Positions 1 through 9,955 of a DNA stretch of 64,000 nt are shown piece by piece (the stretch's first letter is position 1; every line of letters begins with the position of its first letter). The stretch is from Euborellia annulipes (lineage: Eukaryota; Arthropoda; Insecta; Dermaptera; Anisolabididae), in NCBI GenBank assembly GCA_023213315.1, contig JAKCPI010008009.1:1-64000 (forward strand), in the 5' to 3' direction. A program made the translations under genes and the position numbers. Under the pieces are notes generated by a model that did no database searches, was not told where the DNA came from, and saw only the letters and a list, made by a program, of their open reading frames with translations.

Positions 1-32
1 TGGTCGCCATCCACAAGACGTGGGTCCCTGAG
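1..32 (-). repeat. Family A retroposon, 5' end only (copy A1)
   Basis: The window opens inside a family A copy. The string up to 'gtgggtccctgag' matches the right-hand end of the copies near 8.05, 17.34 and 19.17 kb. In all four the head lies at the right, so the element runs on the minus strand. The rest lies outside the window. It abuts foldback I directly. Confidence 0.6.
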
Positions 33-428
33 CAAAGCAGTTTTCAAGTACTTGTTCCGACTTAAATAAACTAACCTCTAAGGGACCCATAAGTTCATTT
101 TATATGCAATGATGTCGACGCCATCTTCAGTCATTCCCATGAAGTTAGACACAATCTTTATTGATTTGATGATTGTTGTTAACTTCATGGAAATGACGAT
201 AGATGGCGCGGACGTCATTGCAACACAATCAACATCATCATTGATTTGGTGCTTGTTGTTAACTTCATGGAAATGAACAGCGTAGATAGCGCCGACGTCA
301 TGTGTTCTAGGTTAGTTCATTTGAGTCTTGAAAACGACTGCAGAATAAGTTAGTCGAAAAGTTGTACAGTATTTATATTTTTAAAAACAAATGTGGTCTA
401 TAATTAAAAACTCCCATAATTATTACAA
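33..428. repeat. Foldback element I, copy 1
   Basis: This is a palindromic repeat. The left arm (about 37-124, 'actaacctctaagggaccc') is the inverted partner of the right arm (about 283-350, 'ctaggttagttcatttgag'). Between them, a module of about 40 bp centred on 'aacttcatggaaatga' and 'agatggcgc' recurs in both orientations. The copy at 13.9-14.6 kb has the same arms and modules. No reading frame fits a transposase, so it is a non-autonomous foldback or MITE-like element. Confidence 0.7.
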
Positions 429-435
429 ACTCCGT

Positions 436-1470
436 GTTTGCTTTTCAAAGTGAATAGATTATTTGATGATGGCTGGGGGGGGAGGGGGCAGAAATAATGG
501 CTGCCTCTAATAATAAGCTCTAGATACTCTTGATATTATAACAACTCTTTATTATCGACTGACTTTGAATTCAAATAGTTGATATGAATAAATAATGTGA
601 AAATAAGTGTTGAGTTGATAGACAAATAATCGTTGTTCCCCCACCTCTAATCCGATTTTCTAATTTAGATTGTGGTATTCTAATAATCTGAAATTTAATT
701 TATATACTATTGTTTATTTAAAAAACAAATTCACTCGATTCGATAAAAAAAAGTCAAAAAAGCCTTCAATCAAATGAGTTAATAGATTTTGCTTGTGATC
801 TGTTTTACTCTTGCGATAATTAAACGACTCCAATCTAATTTACTCGATTCATTTTAAGCTTACTAGATATCAATCCGAATGGACCATTATTCTGTTTTAG
901 TCATCTCATTCAATGTCCAATGGAAAGGTTTAATAATTTCTAAAGCATCAAGTAGAACAAATTTAACAAAAAAAAAAAAAAAAAAAAAATGTGTAGTATT
1001 TTTGGATGTTTTTATCAAGATTTAATATTACCATCATTCCTCATTTGCTTTTTACAAAAATAAACAGATAAAAATGTTGAAATATTTTACTTAGGTTTTT
1101 TTTTTTTTAAACTCATGTTGGTCTTGTAGATAAAAAAAATTCTCTTCTCTGTTTGTCTTTCTTAAATAGAATAAAAATGTGCTCTGCTCGTTCCGAGGAT
1201 AGTTTCTCTCCAATATCTGGCAAACAAACAGCCGGAATAAAAAAGTAATATTTTTTGAAAATATCCGGTTGATTTAGATGGATATATAAAAAAAAAAAGT
1301 ATTTTCATATAAAATACTTTTGTTGATAAATATTTATTAATCTTAAAATTCATTTTATTTTTACTTCTCAATTAATTTCAGTGATTAAATAAATATAATG
1401 ATAAATAGTTGCCAAAAGTGTATGAGATAGTAACTCAGGGATTAAATCTTTGACATTTTTCTTTAGAATA
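436..1470. other. Unassigned AT-rich DNA
   Basis: No repeat family found elsewhere in the window and no convincing exon is visible here. It contains a G-rich run near 475-488 and a run of 22 A at 968-989. Short frames on the minus strand around 1162-1550 have no coding character. Confidence 0.5.
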
Positions 1471-2111
1471 TTAAAGAGGCTCGGCAACGAAGTGGTTACG
1501 TATGTTTTTCCCGCTAAGATGGCGTAGTGTGTCATAAAAAGTATGGCCAAAAATCAAGCAAATCAAAAATTTGTCAAGAGATGTCAGAATGGTAGCTAAT
1601 AATATTTAAAGCATTTGGTTGATTTTCATTGATCTTTTAACAATAAATACTTTATAAATGTTATTATATATTATGTATCTTTTATAAAAGCATAAAAATA
1701 TATAAATATAGGCCAGATAGATATACGCTATTAGGGTATCAGCTGTTAGACTAGCCTGCCATCTATTGCAAGAATGCTGAACTAATTTGACAGTTGGTTT
1801 TTAAATAAATCATCTAAGCTTATTTTAAAAATTTCTTAATTAATATGTGATTAATAATAACAATAAATTCATTTTTAAATGAAAAAAAAATTAAAGATTA
1901 TTGGGACAGATTGTTTTTTTGTATTTGCTTGATAACAAAAAAATTAATTCCGATAATTTTTTAATAAGTCATTAAAAAAATTATAGGTCGATGTCCCAAT
2001 AATCTCTTATGAATTTAATTCATTAAAAAAAAAACCGCATTGAAAAATTCCTTATAATAGTCTAGTTTTTCTTTTAAAGTACGTTTAGACGTCGCTCCTG
2101 AACCCCCTTAA
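1471..2111 (+). mobile_element. Family B TTAA-flanked DNA element, copy 1
   Basis: A repeat of about 640 bp, also present at 36343-36954 and 45876-46763. The ends are inverted partners: the left end of copy 2 reads ttaaggggctacgggagcga and the right end reads, inverted, ttaagggggttcaggagcga. TTAA at both edges would suit a piggyBac-type target duplication, but the superfamily is not proven. An internal inverted pair (gattattgggac / gtcccaataatc) lies in the right half. No transposase remains, so it is a miniature element. Confidence 0.7.
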
Positions 2112-2142
2112 GAAATGAGACCTCGAATTTTTTCGTTTAAAA

Positions 2143-2338
2143 TTGGGGGTCCAGGCATTCTTATTTAAGTCATTTGGCATCCAAATGGCTTAAATATAAT
2201 ATGCCTGGACCCCCAATACATATATTATTAAAAATACGACTATCGTACAAAGTCTTATATGGCCTGAGTTGACGAACAGACTGTGTGTATGTATGTGTGT
2301 GTGTGGGGGGGGGGAAGTGAGAGTGTTTAAAAAAAAAT
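2143..2338 (+). repeat. SINE-1, head lost, with inverted body duplication
   Basis: The copy keeps the SINE-1 body and GT-rich tail ('ggcctgagttg', then TG repeats and an A-run). It lacks the tRNA-like head. In its place 2143-2178 is an inverted copy of the body, giving a near-perfect hairpin at 2143-2216 ('ttgggggtccaggcattc' against 'atgcctggacccccaa'). Intact copies pair only over a shorter stem, so this hairpin is new to this copy. Confidence 0.65.
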
Positions 2339-4135
2339 TTGTGACGGAATGAGATCAACTTCTACAGAGACTTTATTCCCCACTTTCATAATTTTTCTTG
2401 AATTGGACCTACTATATTAAAATATATTTTTCTGAAAAATTATTTTAACTCTTAACTTATTTTTTATTATTTATTTAATATCGGTCTATACAGATTCTAT
2501 AGTTTGCGATAATAGAAAATAGATGGCCATTTGTTATACTTATATTTTTACGTTAAAATTTTATCGTTTAAAACTATCTAAAGCTTATATATATATTCAT
2601 GCCGATTTACTTTTCACTCAGCCAGAACTATAATAGTTCAATATTAGAAACAATAATACATTGAAAAAGCATATTCACATTTGAAATTATAAAATGTCAA
2701 CTTTATTACATCTAACTCTATAAATGAATTTTAACTCATTAATTATTACAAAAAGTATTTACATTCTATTCATATAGAAATATTAATAGATAGGGTTTTC
2801 TATTCGTTCTATTCATCCACCTGTATTCATAAATTGACATCAAAATTGAATTTGCAAAACTTTTAATGAATATTGGAAACTTTATGTTTAAAATGGAAAG
2901 ATTATGAAGCATATTATTTAAACATGACTGACCTATTATAGGAGGATTTATTCCCTGAAATAAAGAGGTCACCGATGGGCTGATAATAAATTTAAAAAAA
3001 AATCATTATAAATGAGTTTTCCTGAAAATTAAAATTTATAGCCGCGCATTGAAAAAGATTTAAAAGCCACTTATTCAAAAAAAATTTCTTTTGAACAAAC
3101 AAAATAATTATCGTTTGTGTTTGGAGACCTTATACATAAATTATAAATTACATTTATATAAAAACAATGATTAATGCGTGGGTTGGGCTCACTTTTAGAG
3201 GATGGAATACGAAGATTAGTTTAGTGTTATTTCTACACCTGTAAAGGGCGATGATTTAGAGAGCAGATTTTTCCCAAAGAAAATAACTATTTTTTGATGA
3301 GGGCTAACATATTTTTAATGAAGATGTCGGGAAAGCCAAATATCAAATTTTAAGGTGATTAATAAAACGCTTAATGTTTTTGGCATAGGTAGGCATGTAT
3401 TTATGGTGATTATAAATCGAATATTTCCCAAGGTAATTACAACACGCCTTTCTTTGAAAGCTGAAAATATTTTGGCAGAAATTAACAAGCAATATATCAA
3501 TCATACTACAAATTTGTAAAATAACTTAATTTCTTTATCTTTTTCTTCACATCTATTAACTAATTTAAAGAAAAAAAAAACGGTGACAGAAACTCATTTA
3601 AAATTCACAAATATAAATTAAAATTTTTTTTAAATTGGTCCATCCATGTTCAATGCAGTCATTAGCTGGATTATTAATTTTATGACTCTAGAAACAAATA
3701 AAAAAAAAAAAACGCCTTTTAGATAGGCAAACCCTTCACTAATCTGTTGTTTTGGTTACCAATACAAAAGGCGAATTACAAATTTTTTATTTTGCCCGTT
3801 TAGCTGATGGCCATTGGACTAAAAAAAAAAAATTATTCAAACAAATACATAAAAATTAATATAAACATAAGCAATATAAATACAAGCATAAATTTACTTC
3901 CGAATAAAATTTTTTTCTACCCCCGTGGCTGAAAGATAAGAAATAGTGACAATGTCATTGTCATTGCAAACCTTATTGTCATTGATAAACTTAAAAATCA
4001 AGAGGAGTTGGTTCGGATCCCAGCCAGTCCTATCATTAAAAAAGTCTGAATTCGCCTTCTGAATTTGTCGTTGATTTCTTTGAAAAGAAAAGTAAACAAG
4101 TTGGAGCTAAAATAATAGTAAATAAGAACACGGTC
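2339..4135. other. Mostly unassigned DNA with two small repeats
   Basis: AT-rich, with no gene seen. Three small items can be named. A hairpin at 3712-3774 (acgcctttt / aaaaggcga) has a relative at 18262-18316. Short direct and inverted copies of tgtcattg occur at 3946-3985. A SINE-1 head fragment with a B-box-like string (gttcggatcccagccagtcc) lies at 4008-4038. Confidence 0.5.
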
Positions 4136-4380
4136 GCCCTCAGGCTTGGTGTAGTAACTAGCGTGCTGACCTTCTATACCAAGAGTCACGGGTTCGGATC
4201 CCAGGCAGTCCGATGATTTTATAATGCCTGGACCAATAGATATTATCATAAATAACGGTTATCGTCAAAATCTTATACATACCTTATCTTATATCTTATG
4301 GCCTAAGTTGCCCAAAAGTCTGTGTGTGTGTGTTTGTGTGAGTGTGAATGAGAAAAAAGTGTTTTTTTTCTAAAGAAAAA
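4136..4380 (+). repeat. SINE-1 (tRNA-derived)
   Basis: The full order is visible: a tRNA-like head (A-box region 'ggcttggtgtagtaactagc', B-box region 'gggttcggatccc'), then the body ('ggcagtccgatgatttta', 'aacggttatcgtc') and a tail of GT-rich sequence ending in T/A runs. The head implies Pol III transcription in an active progenitor. The central hairpin is deleted ('ttttataatgcctgg'), so this copy is shorter than 34.9 kb-type copies. Confidence 0.75.
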
Positions 4381-5699
4381 TCAAGAAAGAACACGGTTAA
4401 CCTCAGAGTTACAAAAGATAAGTTGTTTCACATATAATTAGCTATCTCAGGTATAGGAATAGGAAAGTTTTGTGAAGTTAGCTAATAAAAGTAGAATTTA
4501 TAAAAATCATTAAAAATTGAAATAATTAATTTTTTAACAAAAATTTAAAAATTTCTAAACAAATAAAACAGGCTTGTGTTTCTAATTTCACTCCTTGTTT
4601 AAGCCTTAACAGAACTTTGGGTCTTAGCTAGTTAACTAAAATCTGGGCTCTTATTTAATTCTTTATTAATTAGCTTAACTAGATGTGAAAAGACTCGAAA
4701 GTCATAGTTAACTTGCTACCCAAGGGATAACTAGTTAATTAGAAATGAAGCAGCCGGGTCCAAACTGGTATCGAGGGTGTTGCAGTTGGTGTAGAAAACA
4801 GAGCATAGACATATAGTATATAGAAATAACTTGCGTGATAGGAAAAAGGTAATTTAATAAATTTAAAAATACATGCTAGTCAGCAGGAAAAAAATTTCTT
4901 GATATATTCCAATAAAAAAAATTCTATCATACCACCTAAATATACTAAACTAATAAACACTTCAAGAGGATATTTTAGATAAAATTTTTATAAAACTACT
5001 ATAAATACAAAATCAATTAATCAATACTGTTTTGCGTTTATATTTATTTGTGTATATTTCTCATTTTCTTCCCCTTTTACGACCATAAATGTCTCTATTT
5101 ATTTTTAACACCTGTTGGGTTTCACACGAAAATTTACACCCTAACTAGAAACCAAATTCCTTTTTTTTTTTTTTTTATTATAGTTTTCGTTTCAAATAAT
5201 CCTAAGTAAATTTTCTTCCATCTAGAAGATTTAGTCATCTGGAAGATAAAATAACTTGTTAAGCTAATACGAATAGTTGTGTAACCTCCTTAGTGTCAAA
5301 ATGTCTTTGCTAATCTCAATCAAACTTGCCAAGTTTGTGTTAAGTTAATATCAAAGATTTTTTTTTTTATTTAAAGAACTTAGATGGTTCGTTAAACAGC
5401 AAAATCGACTCATAAATTTAGCTTCTCCACGAGCACTGAAAAATAAAAAAAATATTCCTTATTTATTTATTTACTTTTTTAGACCATCTTTATTTTTCTC
5501 ATTTTAATAACCGAAAGATTTCGCATTGTTTTAATTTATATTTACTTAAGTAAAACATTTTTTACTCACTAAACTAACTGAAAGAAAAAGAAAAGAAAAC
5601 CCTTTTCGGCTACTGAGGCCAGCTAGAGATTTGATTTTATTATATAAATGTTAATAATTACATAGTATCAATGGCTTTTTGTTCACTTGAGATATAATA
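4381..5699. other. Unassigned AT-rich DNA
   Basis: No gene or family copy is recognised. 4618-4745 holds several related strings of the type 'ctagttaact' in both orientations. A short minus-strand SINE-1 tail-like string (ttttcggctactgaggcc) is at 5603-5620 and recurs at about 63.72 kb. Confidence 0.45.
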
Positions 5700-6155
5700 T
5701 TTTATCTCAAGAACGAAAAGAGCTTTGAAATTTTATATTTAACAATAAGAGGGTAAAGGAGCAAGCAGCCAGGTAGTTAGTCTACACGAAATTGTTCTTG
5801 TCAAATATAACAGCCACTTCATCTCTTCAATTTTATATTTAAGTTAGGCACCCCCCTCCCCTGGGGCGTGACCCGAAGCAATTAAACAAAATTGGCCAAA
5901 GAGTACTAGTACTTTACTTAAGTACTTTTTCAGTTTTTTTCGATAATCTCAAAATTCGTTCCAACGATTTTGATTAAAATTCATTAATCAATTATTTTTT
6001 AGATGCTCTTTAAAATGTATATTCTCATTGGTTGGCCATTGAAATCTTCTGAAGACCACTTTACTCTTTAGAAATCTCCATAGGAAAGATAGGAGAAATG
6101 TTTGCCATGGTAACAAAATATAAATATGTTCCCATGTTTATAAATTTTACATCTT
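5700..6155 (-). repeat. Family C element, two segments
   Basis: 5700-5742 carries the 'caagaacgaaaagagct' segment. 5828-6155 carries the conserved central part ('aagttaggcaccc', 'agtactagtacttta', 'ttagatgctcttta') and the X-box-like 'tttgccatggtaac' at 6101-6114. The intervening 85 bp are unrelated. Both ends of the family are missing. Confidence 0.65.
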
Positions 6156-6181
6156 AAATAAATAAATAAATAAATAAATTG

Positions 6182-6424
6182 TTGGGGTTGGTGTAGGGGT
6201 GAGTGTGTTACTCGTATACCAAAAGTGGGGTGGGCCCAGGAGTCGATGATTTATTTAGCTTTGGAAGCAAATGGTTAAATAAAAATCTGGACCCCATATA
6301 TGTATATTCTAAATAAAGGTTATCGTAAAAGTCTTATATGGCTAAGTTGAAAAGATGTGTGAGTGTGTGTGAGTGGAGGTGAATGAGAAAAAGTGTGAGT
6401 GTAAAAAAAAATAAATAAATAAAT
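6182..6424 (+). repeat. SINE-1
   Basis: A diverged SINE-1 with head ('ggggttggtgtaggggtgag'), body and GT-rich tail. It is inserted in an AAAT-rich stretch at the end of a family C copy, and an ataaataaataaatt-like string flanks both sides, probably a target duplication. The head is degenerate: the B-box region reads 'ggggtgggcccagg'. Confidence 0.65.
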
Positions 6425-6653
6425 TTATTACGACCTGCTAAGAGACACCAGTCCTCGGTGGCTAGGTCCAAGAAACACAATATAAACTCAAATACAATAA
6501 CAACAAATAAAACAAAAGGAAAAAAGTACAAATGTATGCTATGCCCTTTAACAATCACATGTTCATGCATTTTCATCGAAAGAAATTAAAAAACAATTAT
6601 CAAAAATTCGCGCAAGCCAGTAAATATCGCATTAACCATCACGACATTCGCAG

Positions 6654-6809
6654 TAAGGGGGTTCAGGAGGTAGAGTAAGAATGTTTTTCCCGATAAGAGG
6701 GCGTTGTGTCTTAAAAAGTAAGCAAAAAAAAAAAAAACACCTATTACTAAAATTTGCTAATAATTTAATGCATTTGGTTGATTTTCATTGATCTTTTAAG
6801 AATGAATAC
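6654..6809 (+). repeat. Family B fragment
   Basis: It begins with the family B end string (taagggggttcaggag) and continues with 'tgtttttcccgataagagg' and 'catttggttgattttcattg', which are left-half sequence in the other copies. The right part is missing. The left end here matches the right terminus of other copies, so the element is either recombined or a variant with two like ends. Confidence 0.6.
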
Positions 6810-6991
6810 CTGTCCATGTGTGTATGTGCCTATTCTCTAGCTGATTGGCCAGAGTTACAGCAAGTGCGAGCAAGTCAGGGAGGGAGTTTTAAAACTTTCC
6901 TTTCGCCTTCGGGGGGAAATTGCAAAATTTCCAAACAGAGAGCAAGAATAAATTTGATGCATTTACTCGTCAAAGGGGAGTAGCCTCCAGG

Positions 6992-7029
6992 CAAGTGGTA
7001 AGTCCGCCTTCGGCGGGCTTTACCACTTG
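6992..7029. repeat. Strong GC-capped stem-loop
   Basis: An imperfect inverted repeat: caagtggtaagtccgcc, loop ttc, then ggcgggctttaccacttg. The inner gccgccttcggcgggc-type core resembles the hairpin at the 3' end of the Helitron at 27.3-28.2 kb. It sits in a GC-richer stretch (6870-7035) that also has 'tcgccttcgggggga'. Confidence 0.55.
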
Positions 7030-7835
7030 TTTATTTAAAATTGCGAAGATGTGAATATATAAAGTAAACCTTCAAGCTCTAGGCAACTACGATTTATAAA
7101 TTTGACTGTTTCTACTATAAGATCAAATTTTACTGAAATAATATTCATATATAAAATTGTTCTATTAATCATTTTAAACAACTTTAGTATGAACAAAATT
7201 TTGTAAATAAATAATTAAATTAAAAAACGTAATAAGATATCGAGCGCCACGCCCACGCTTTTATTTTTTGACTTATTCTTTCTTAAATCACATTTTCTCT
7301 AATGTCGTTTTTATTTATTAATTTTTTTTTTTTATAGCTTAATTTCTAAAGTAAAATAACTTTTTAAATGTTCTGATAGAATTATTATCCCAAAGCATAA
7401 AATTATTAATATATTTTTATGTAAATGATAATCTTTATTGTTTTTTTTAGCATGCAAGGGGCGGTGTTAAATATACACTTGAGGGATGAAAAGTGATAAA
7501 TCAGGCCTTTATTATAGTAGATAATGATTTACTTAATTTTTATATATCAACACTCTGCACCTGTCTCTTGGAGCAGATGTAAACTTCTCACTTCGGGGCG
7601 TTCTAAGGTTAATAATTCGCTTCCGTCATCAGGGGCTACCAATTAATTTAGTTATATTTAAGTGATTAGAGATAAATACATTTTTACACTTATAAGCGAT
7701 TTTATTATTCCCTTTTCAAAAGAAGAGATAAAATTTGATATACAGTAGTTTTACTATTTGTTTCCAAAACTAAAAGCATACTCGTTATTTCGCATCAAAT
7801 CTACTCTATTATCTTTCTTTTTAAAAATAAACTAA
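7030..7835. other. Unassigned DNA
   Basis: AT-rich. No family copy or exon is recognised. A slightly GC-richer patch at 7555-7650 ('cctgtctcttggagcag') has no interpretable frame. Confidence 0.4.
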
Positions 7836-7844
7836 ATTTTCTTT

Positions 7845-8071
7845 CTTCTCTTTCTGCTGTCCTCGTCTTATTCCCGCGATGTGGGGTCGGCTGACCTCCA
7901 TTTTTCCCTCCAACCCTCTCATGCGACCGAGAAGGATAGAACAGGCGGGCCCATCGCACGGTTCTGACGCCTGTTGCAGAGACAGACATACAAAGAACAG
8001 AAGGACTGCCTGTCCCAGCTCGGGCAGCTCGTGGTCGCCACCCACGTACCCTCAAGATGTGGGCCCCTGAG
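7845..8071 (-). mobile_element. Family A retroposon (copy A2)
   Basis: A GC-rich repeat flanked by the direct repeat ATTTTCTTT (7836-7844 and 8072-8080), read as a 9 bp target duplication. On the minus strand it starts 'ctcaggggcccacatcttg', passes 'gagctgggac' and ends in a purine-rich A tail (7845-7860 on the plus strand is pyrimidine-rich). That polarity fits retroposition. No A- or B-box could be recognised, so it may be a non-tRNA SINE or a LINE 3' end. Frames through it are by-products of its composition. Confidence 0.7.
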
Positions 8072-8080
8072 ATTTTCTTT

Positions 8081-8554
8081 ATTTAATGAGAACGACTGAC
8101 TAGCAATAGGAGTGGGGGTAGTTCTTCTCTCATCCTTTAGCTTAAACTCCGACCAATCAGTCACACCGGATTTTCTAAGATTTCAGACTATATAAAAATA
8201 TATATATTTTTTTTTAATGTAAATTAATTCAATTTCGGCTTTATTCTTAATTGCAAATAATATTTTTTTTTTTTTTCAATCTTATAAAAATTTTTTAACA
8301 AACATTTTATATATTTCTCTGATAATTGAAGCATGATATACACTGTACCTAAATTAGAATTTCTAAAAATATCTGCATAAACTTTTTATCGTTAAATCAA
8401 CATCTATAAAAAAAAAAGAGAAAAATATTCTCCTATTCACTTTGACTTGAACTCGAAGATCTTTTTTTTTTAATGAAAAAATGTGCTAATAGGTGATAAA
8501 AAGTGGAATGGATCTGTTTAAAGAAAAAAAAAAAAAGAGAGGAAGAATAAAGAA
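8081..8554. other. Unassigned DNA
   Basis: AT-rich with T and A runs and no gene. A string at 8157-8175 (cagtcacaccggattttct) resembles a family C end and may be a small remnant. Confidence 0.4.
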
Positions 8555-9030
8555 TTGGGGGGGGACTCGCATTTAAAATCGAATATTCTTATCGAAATAG
8601 TGGATAGTATTGGTAACGAAATGGAAATGCTAACATGGCCAGGACAAGTGGCTGGTATCTGTAATGTTTTAATAAAAATAAAGCCCGGTGAGTGTGTGGG
8701 TGTGAGGAGATTGAAGCCGGGGCGACCTGGCTGCCGCCATTGCCATGGTGACATGCCTATCGATCCAAAGGGAGGGAGTTTTTACCCTCCCACTACTACC
8801 ACACGGCCTCATCCCCACTCTCTTTGCCTGACGATGACTCCCAACGCGACGGGTGAAGCGTTCCCGTTCCGATCAGGCCCTTCATTGCCATGCAGGCGCG
8901 CCTCTGAGCCGCTCTGACGTCACGGCCCCTCCCACTCCCCCATCTTCCCTAACCCACCCCTCCCCACCACTTCCATTGCTGGCCGGGTGAAATCGCCGCG
9001 AGCCATCCCAGTAACATCACCTCTAGTGAT
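8555..9030. promoter_or_regulatory. GC-rich island, candidate promoter or 5' exon
   Basis: An abrupt rise in GC and CpG in otherwise AT-rich DNA, strongest at 8690-9010. It holds a near-consensus RFX X-box palindrome (attgccatggtgac, 8739-8752), a full CRE (tgacgtca, 8915-8922) and C-rich GC-box-like strings ('ggcccctcccactccccc', 8923 on). On the minus strand an ATG in good context (accatgg at about 8749) opens MAMAAARSPRLQS, a plausible protein start, but no good splice donor follows. On the plus strand 8555-8687 is open and ends at a good donor-like string (ccggtgagtgt). Strand and gene cannot be decided here. Confidence 0.45.
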
Positions 9031-9160
9031 GTGTAAATGACCCAAAATGTATATAAGATTTGGTCAACGAACATGCTTTTGAGCAACTCCTTAATCCATC
9101 TAATATATTTTAATTTTATTTATACTCCTTTTGTAATAAACCTATAGTTATAATTAATTA

Positions 9161-9338
9161 TTTATTAATTCATATACCCGAAAAAATAAGGGAATTGAAT
9201 CACGGATCCTCCAATTTGTGCCCTTATCACTAGACCACAGCACGACATTCGGGATTATGAACTCACTAAGAAAGCAATTTTAGTCAGCAGAACTCCCGGC
9301 GACACACCCTTATTTTTTCGGGTATATGAATTAATAAA
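9161..9338 (-). mobile_element. 178 bp element with perfect 32 bp inverted termini and a tRNA-like promoter
   Basis: The termini 9161-9192 and 9307-9338 are exact inverted copies (inner ends aaaaaataaggg / cccttatttttt). Inside, on the minus strand, lies a tRNA-like run: an A-box-like 'tggtctagtgataagggc' (about 9220-9238) and a B-box-like 'gtgattcaattcc' (about 9194-9206). The A-to-B spacing is shorter than in a normal tRNA. The structure therefore combines SINE-like Pol III signals with MITE-like ends. Confidence 0.6.
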
Positions 9339-9461
9339 ATTATATAAATTTCCGTTTCGCGGCTCATATACGCGATATATATATAATATCTTAAATATTA
9401 TATATAATTTCTTATTTATTAAACCTATAATTTAGTTTAGGTCAAATTTTTTTGGCGTGAC

Positions 9462-9955
9462 TTTTTACTTTCTCTTATCTATACATACGTTAATATATGG
9501 ACCGTTTATTTTGAAAGTGGTGTAAGTCCACTTTCTTAAAAAATGAGATATCACATAATTTATGCTTAAATTAATGTAAATTTTCTAAGTATAACTAGCT
9601 AGTGCAAAATTTTTTAAAAAATTCCCATGTTTTGTCCAATTGAAAATTGATCAGTAAATAGATTTTTTAATAAACAGATAGGTTAATCTTTCATTTTCTC
9701 GAAACAATAGAAAATGGACTTAAACCACTTTCAAAATAAACGGTCCATATAGAGATAAAGTATTGGATTCATGTTAAAAATTCGATGTTGGGATTTTGAT
9801 CGAAATACACGTTTTAAGGTCCGCTGAGTCCAAAAAAAATAGCCTGTCTGTGACTAGTACTTTGCTGATTTATTGTACTTTTTCATTTTTTTTTTTTTTT
9901 TTTTTTTTTCAATTTTCTCAAAATTTGCTCGAACGATTTTGATTAAAATTCAAGT
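9462..9955 (-). repeat. Family C copy interrupted by element E
   Basis: 9462-9497 has the family C terminal string (ttactttctcttatc) and 9750-9955 continues it ('aaagtattggattcatg', 'gtccgctgagtcc', 'gactagtactttgctgat'). Element E interrupts the terminal hairpin between its two AT-rich arms. The middle of C is shortened before a long T run at 9888-9909. Confidence 0.7.
9498..9747. mobile_element. Element E, 250 bp mariner-type miniature
   Basis: Inverted termini tggaccgtttattttgaaag / ctttcaaaataaacggtcca, extending with mismatches to about 40 bp, flanked on both sides by TA. TA flanks and this size fit a non-autonomous Tc1/mariner element. No coding sequence. A diverged partial copy is at 58160-58306. 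It has inserted into the end of a family C copy. Confidence 0.8.

Noticed and set aside
6992..7029. Rho-independent terminator
   Set aside because: The stem-loop fits the shape, but the DNA is eukaryotic, there is no upstream gene and the T-run is weak.
7801..8164. Several overlapping open frames on both strands
   Set aside because: They lie in a family A retroposon and its flanks, and the equivalent frames are broken in other copies.
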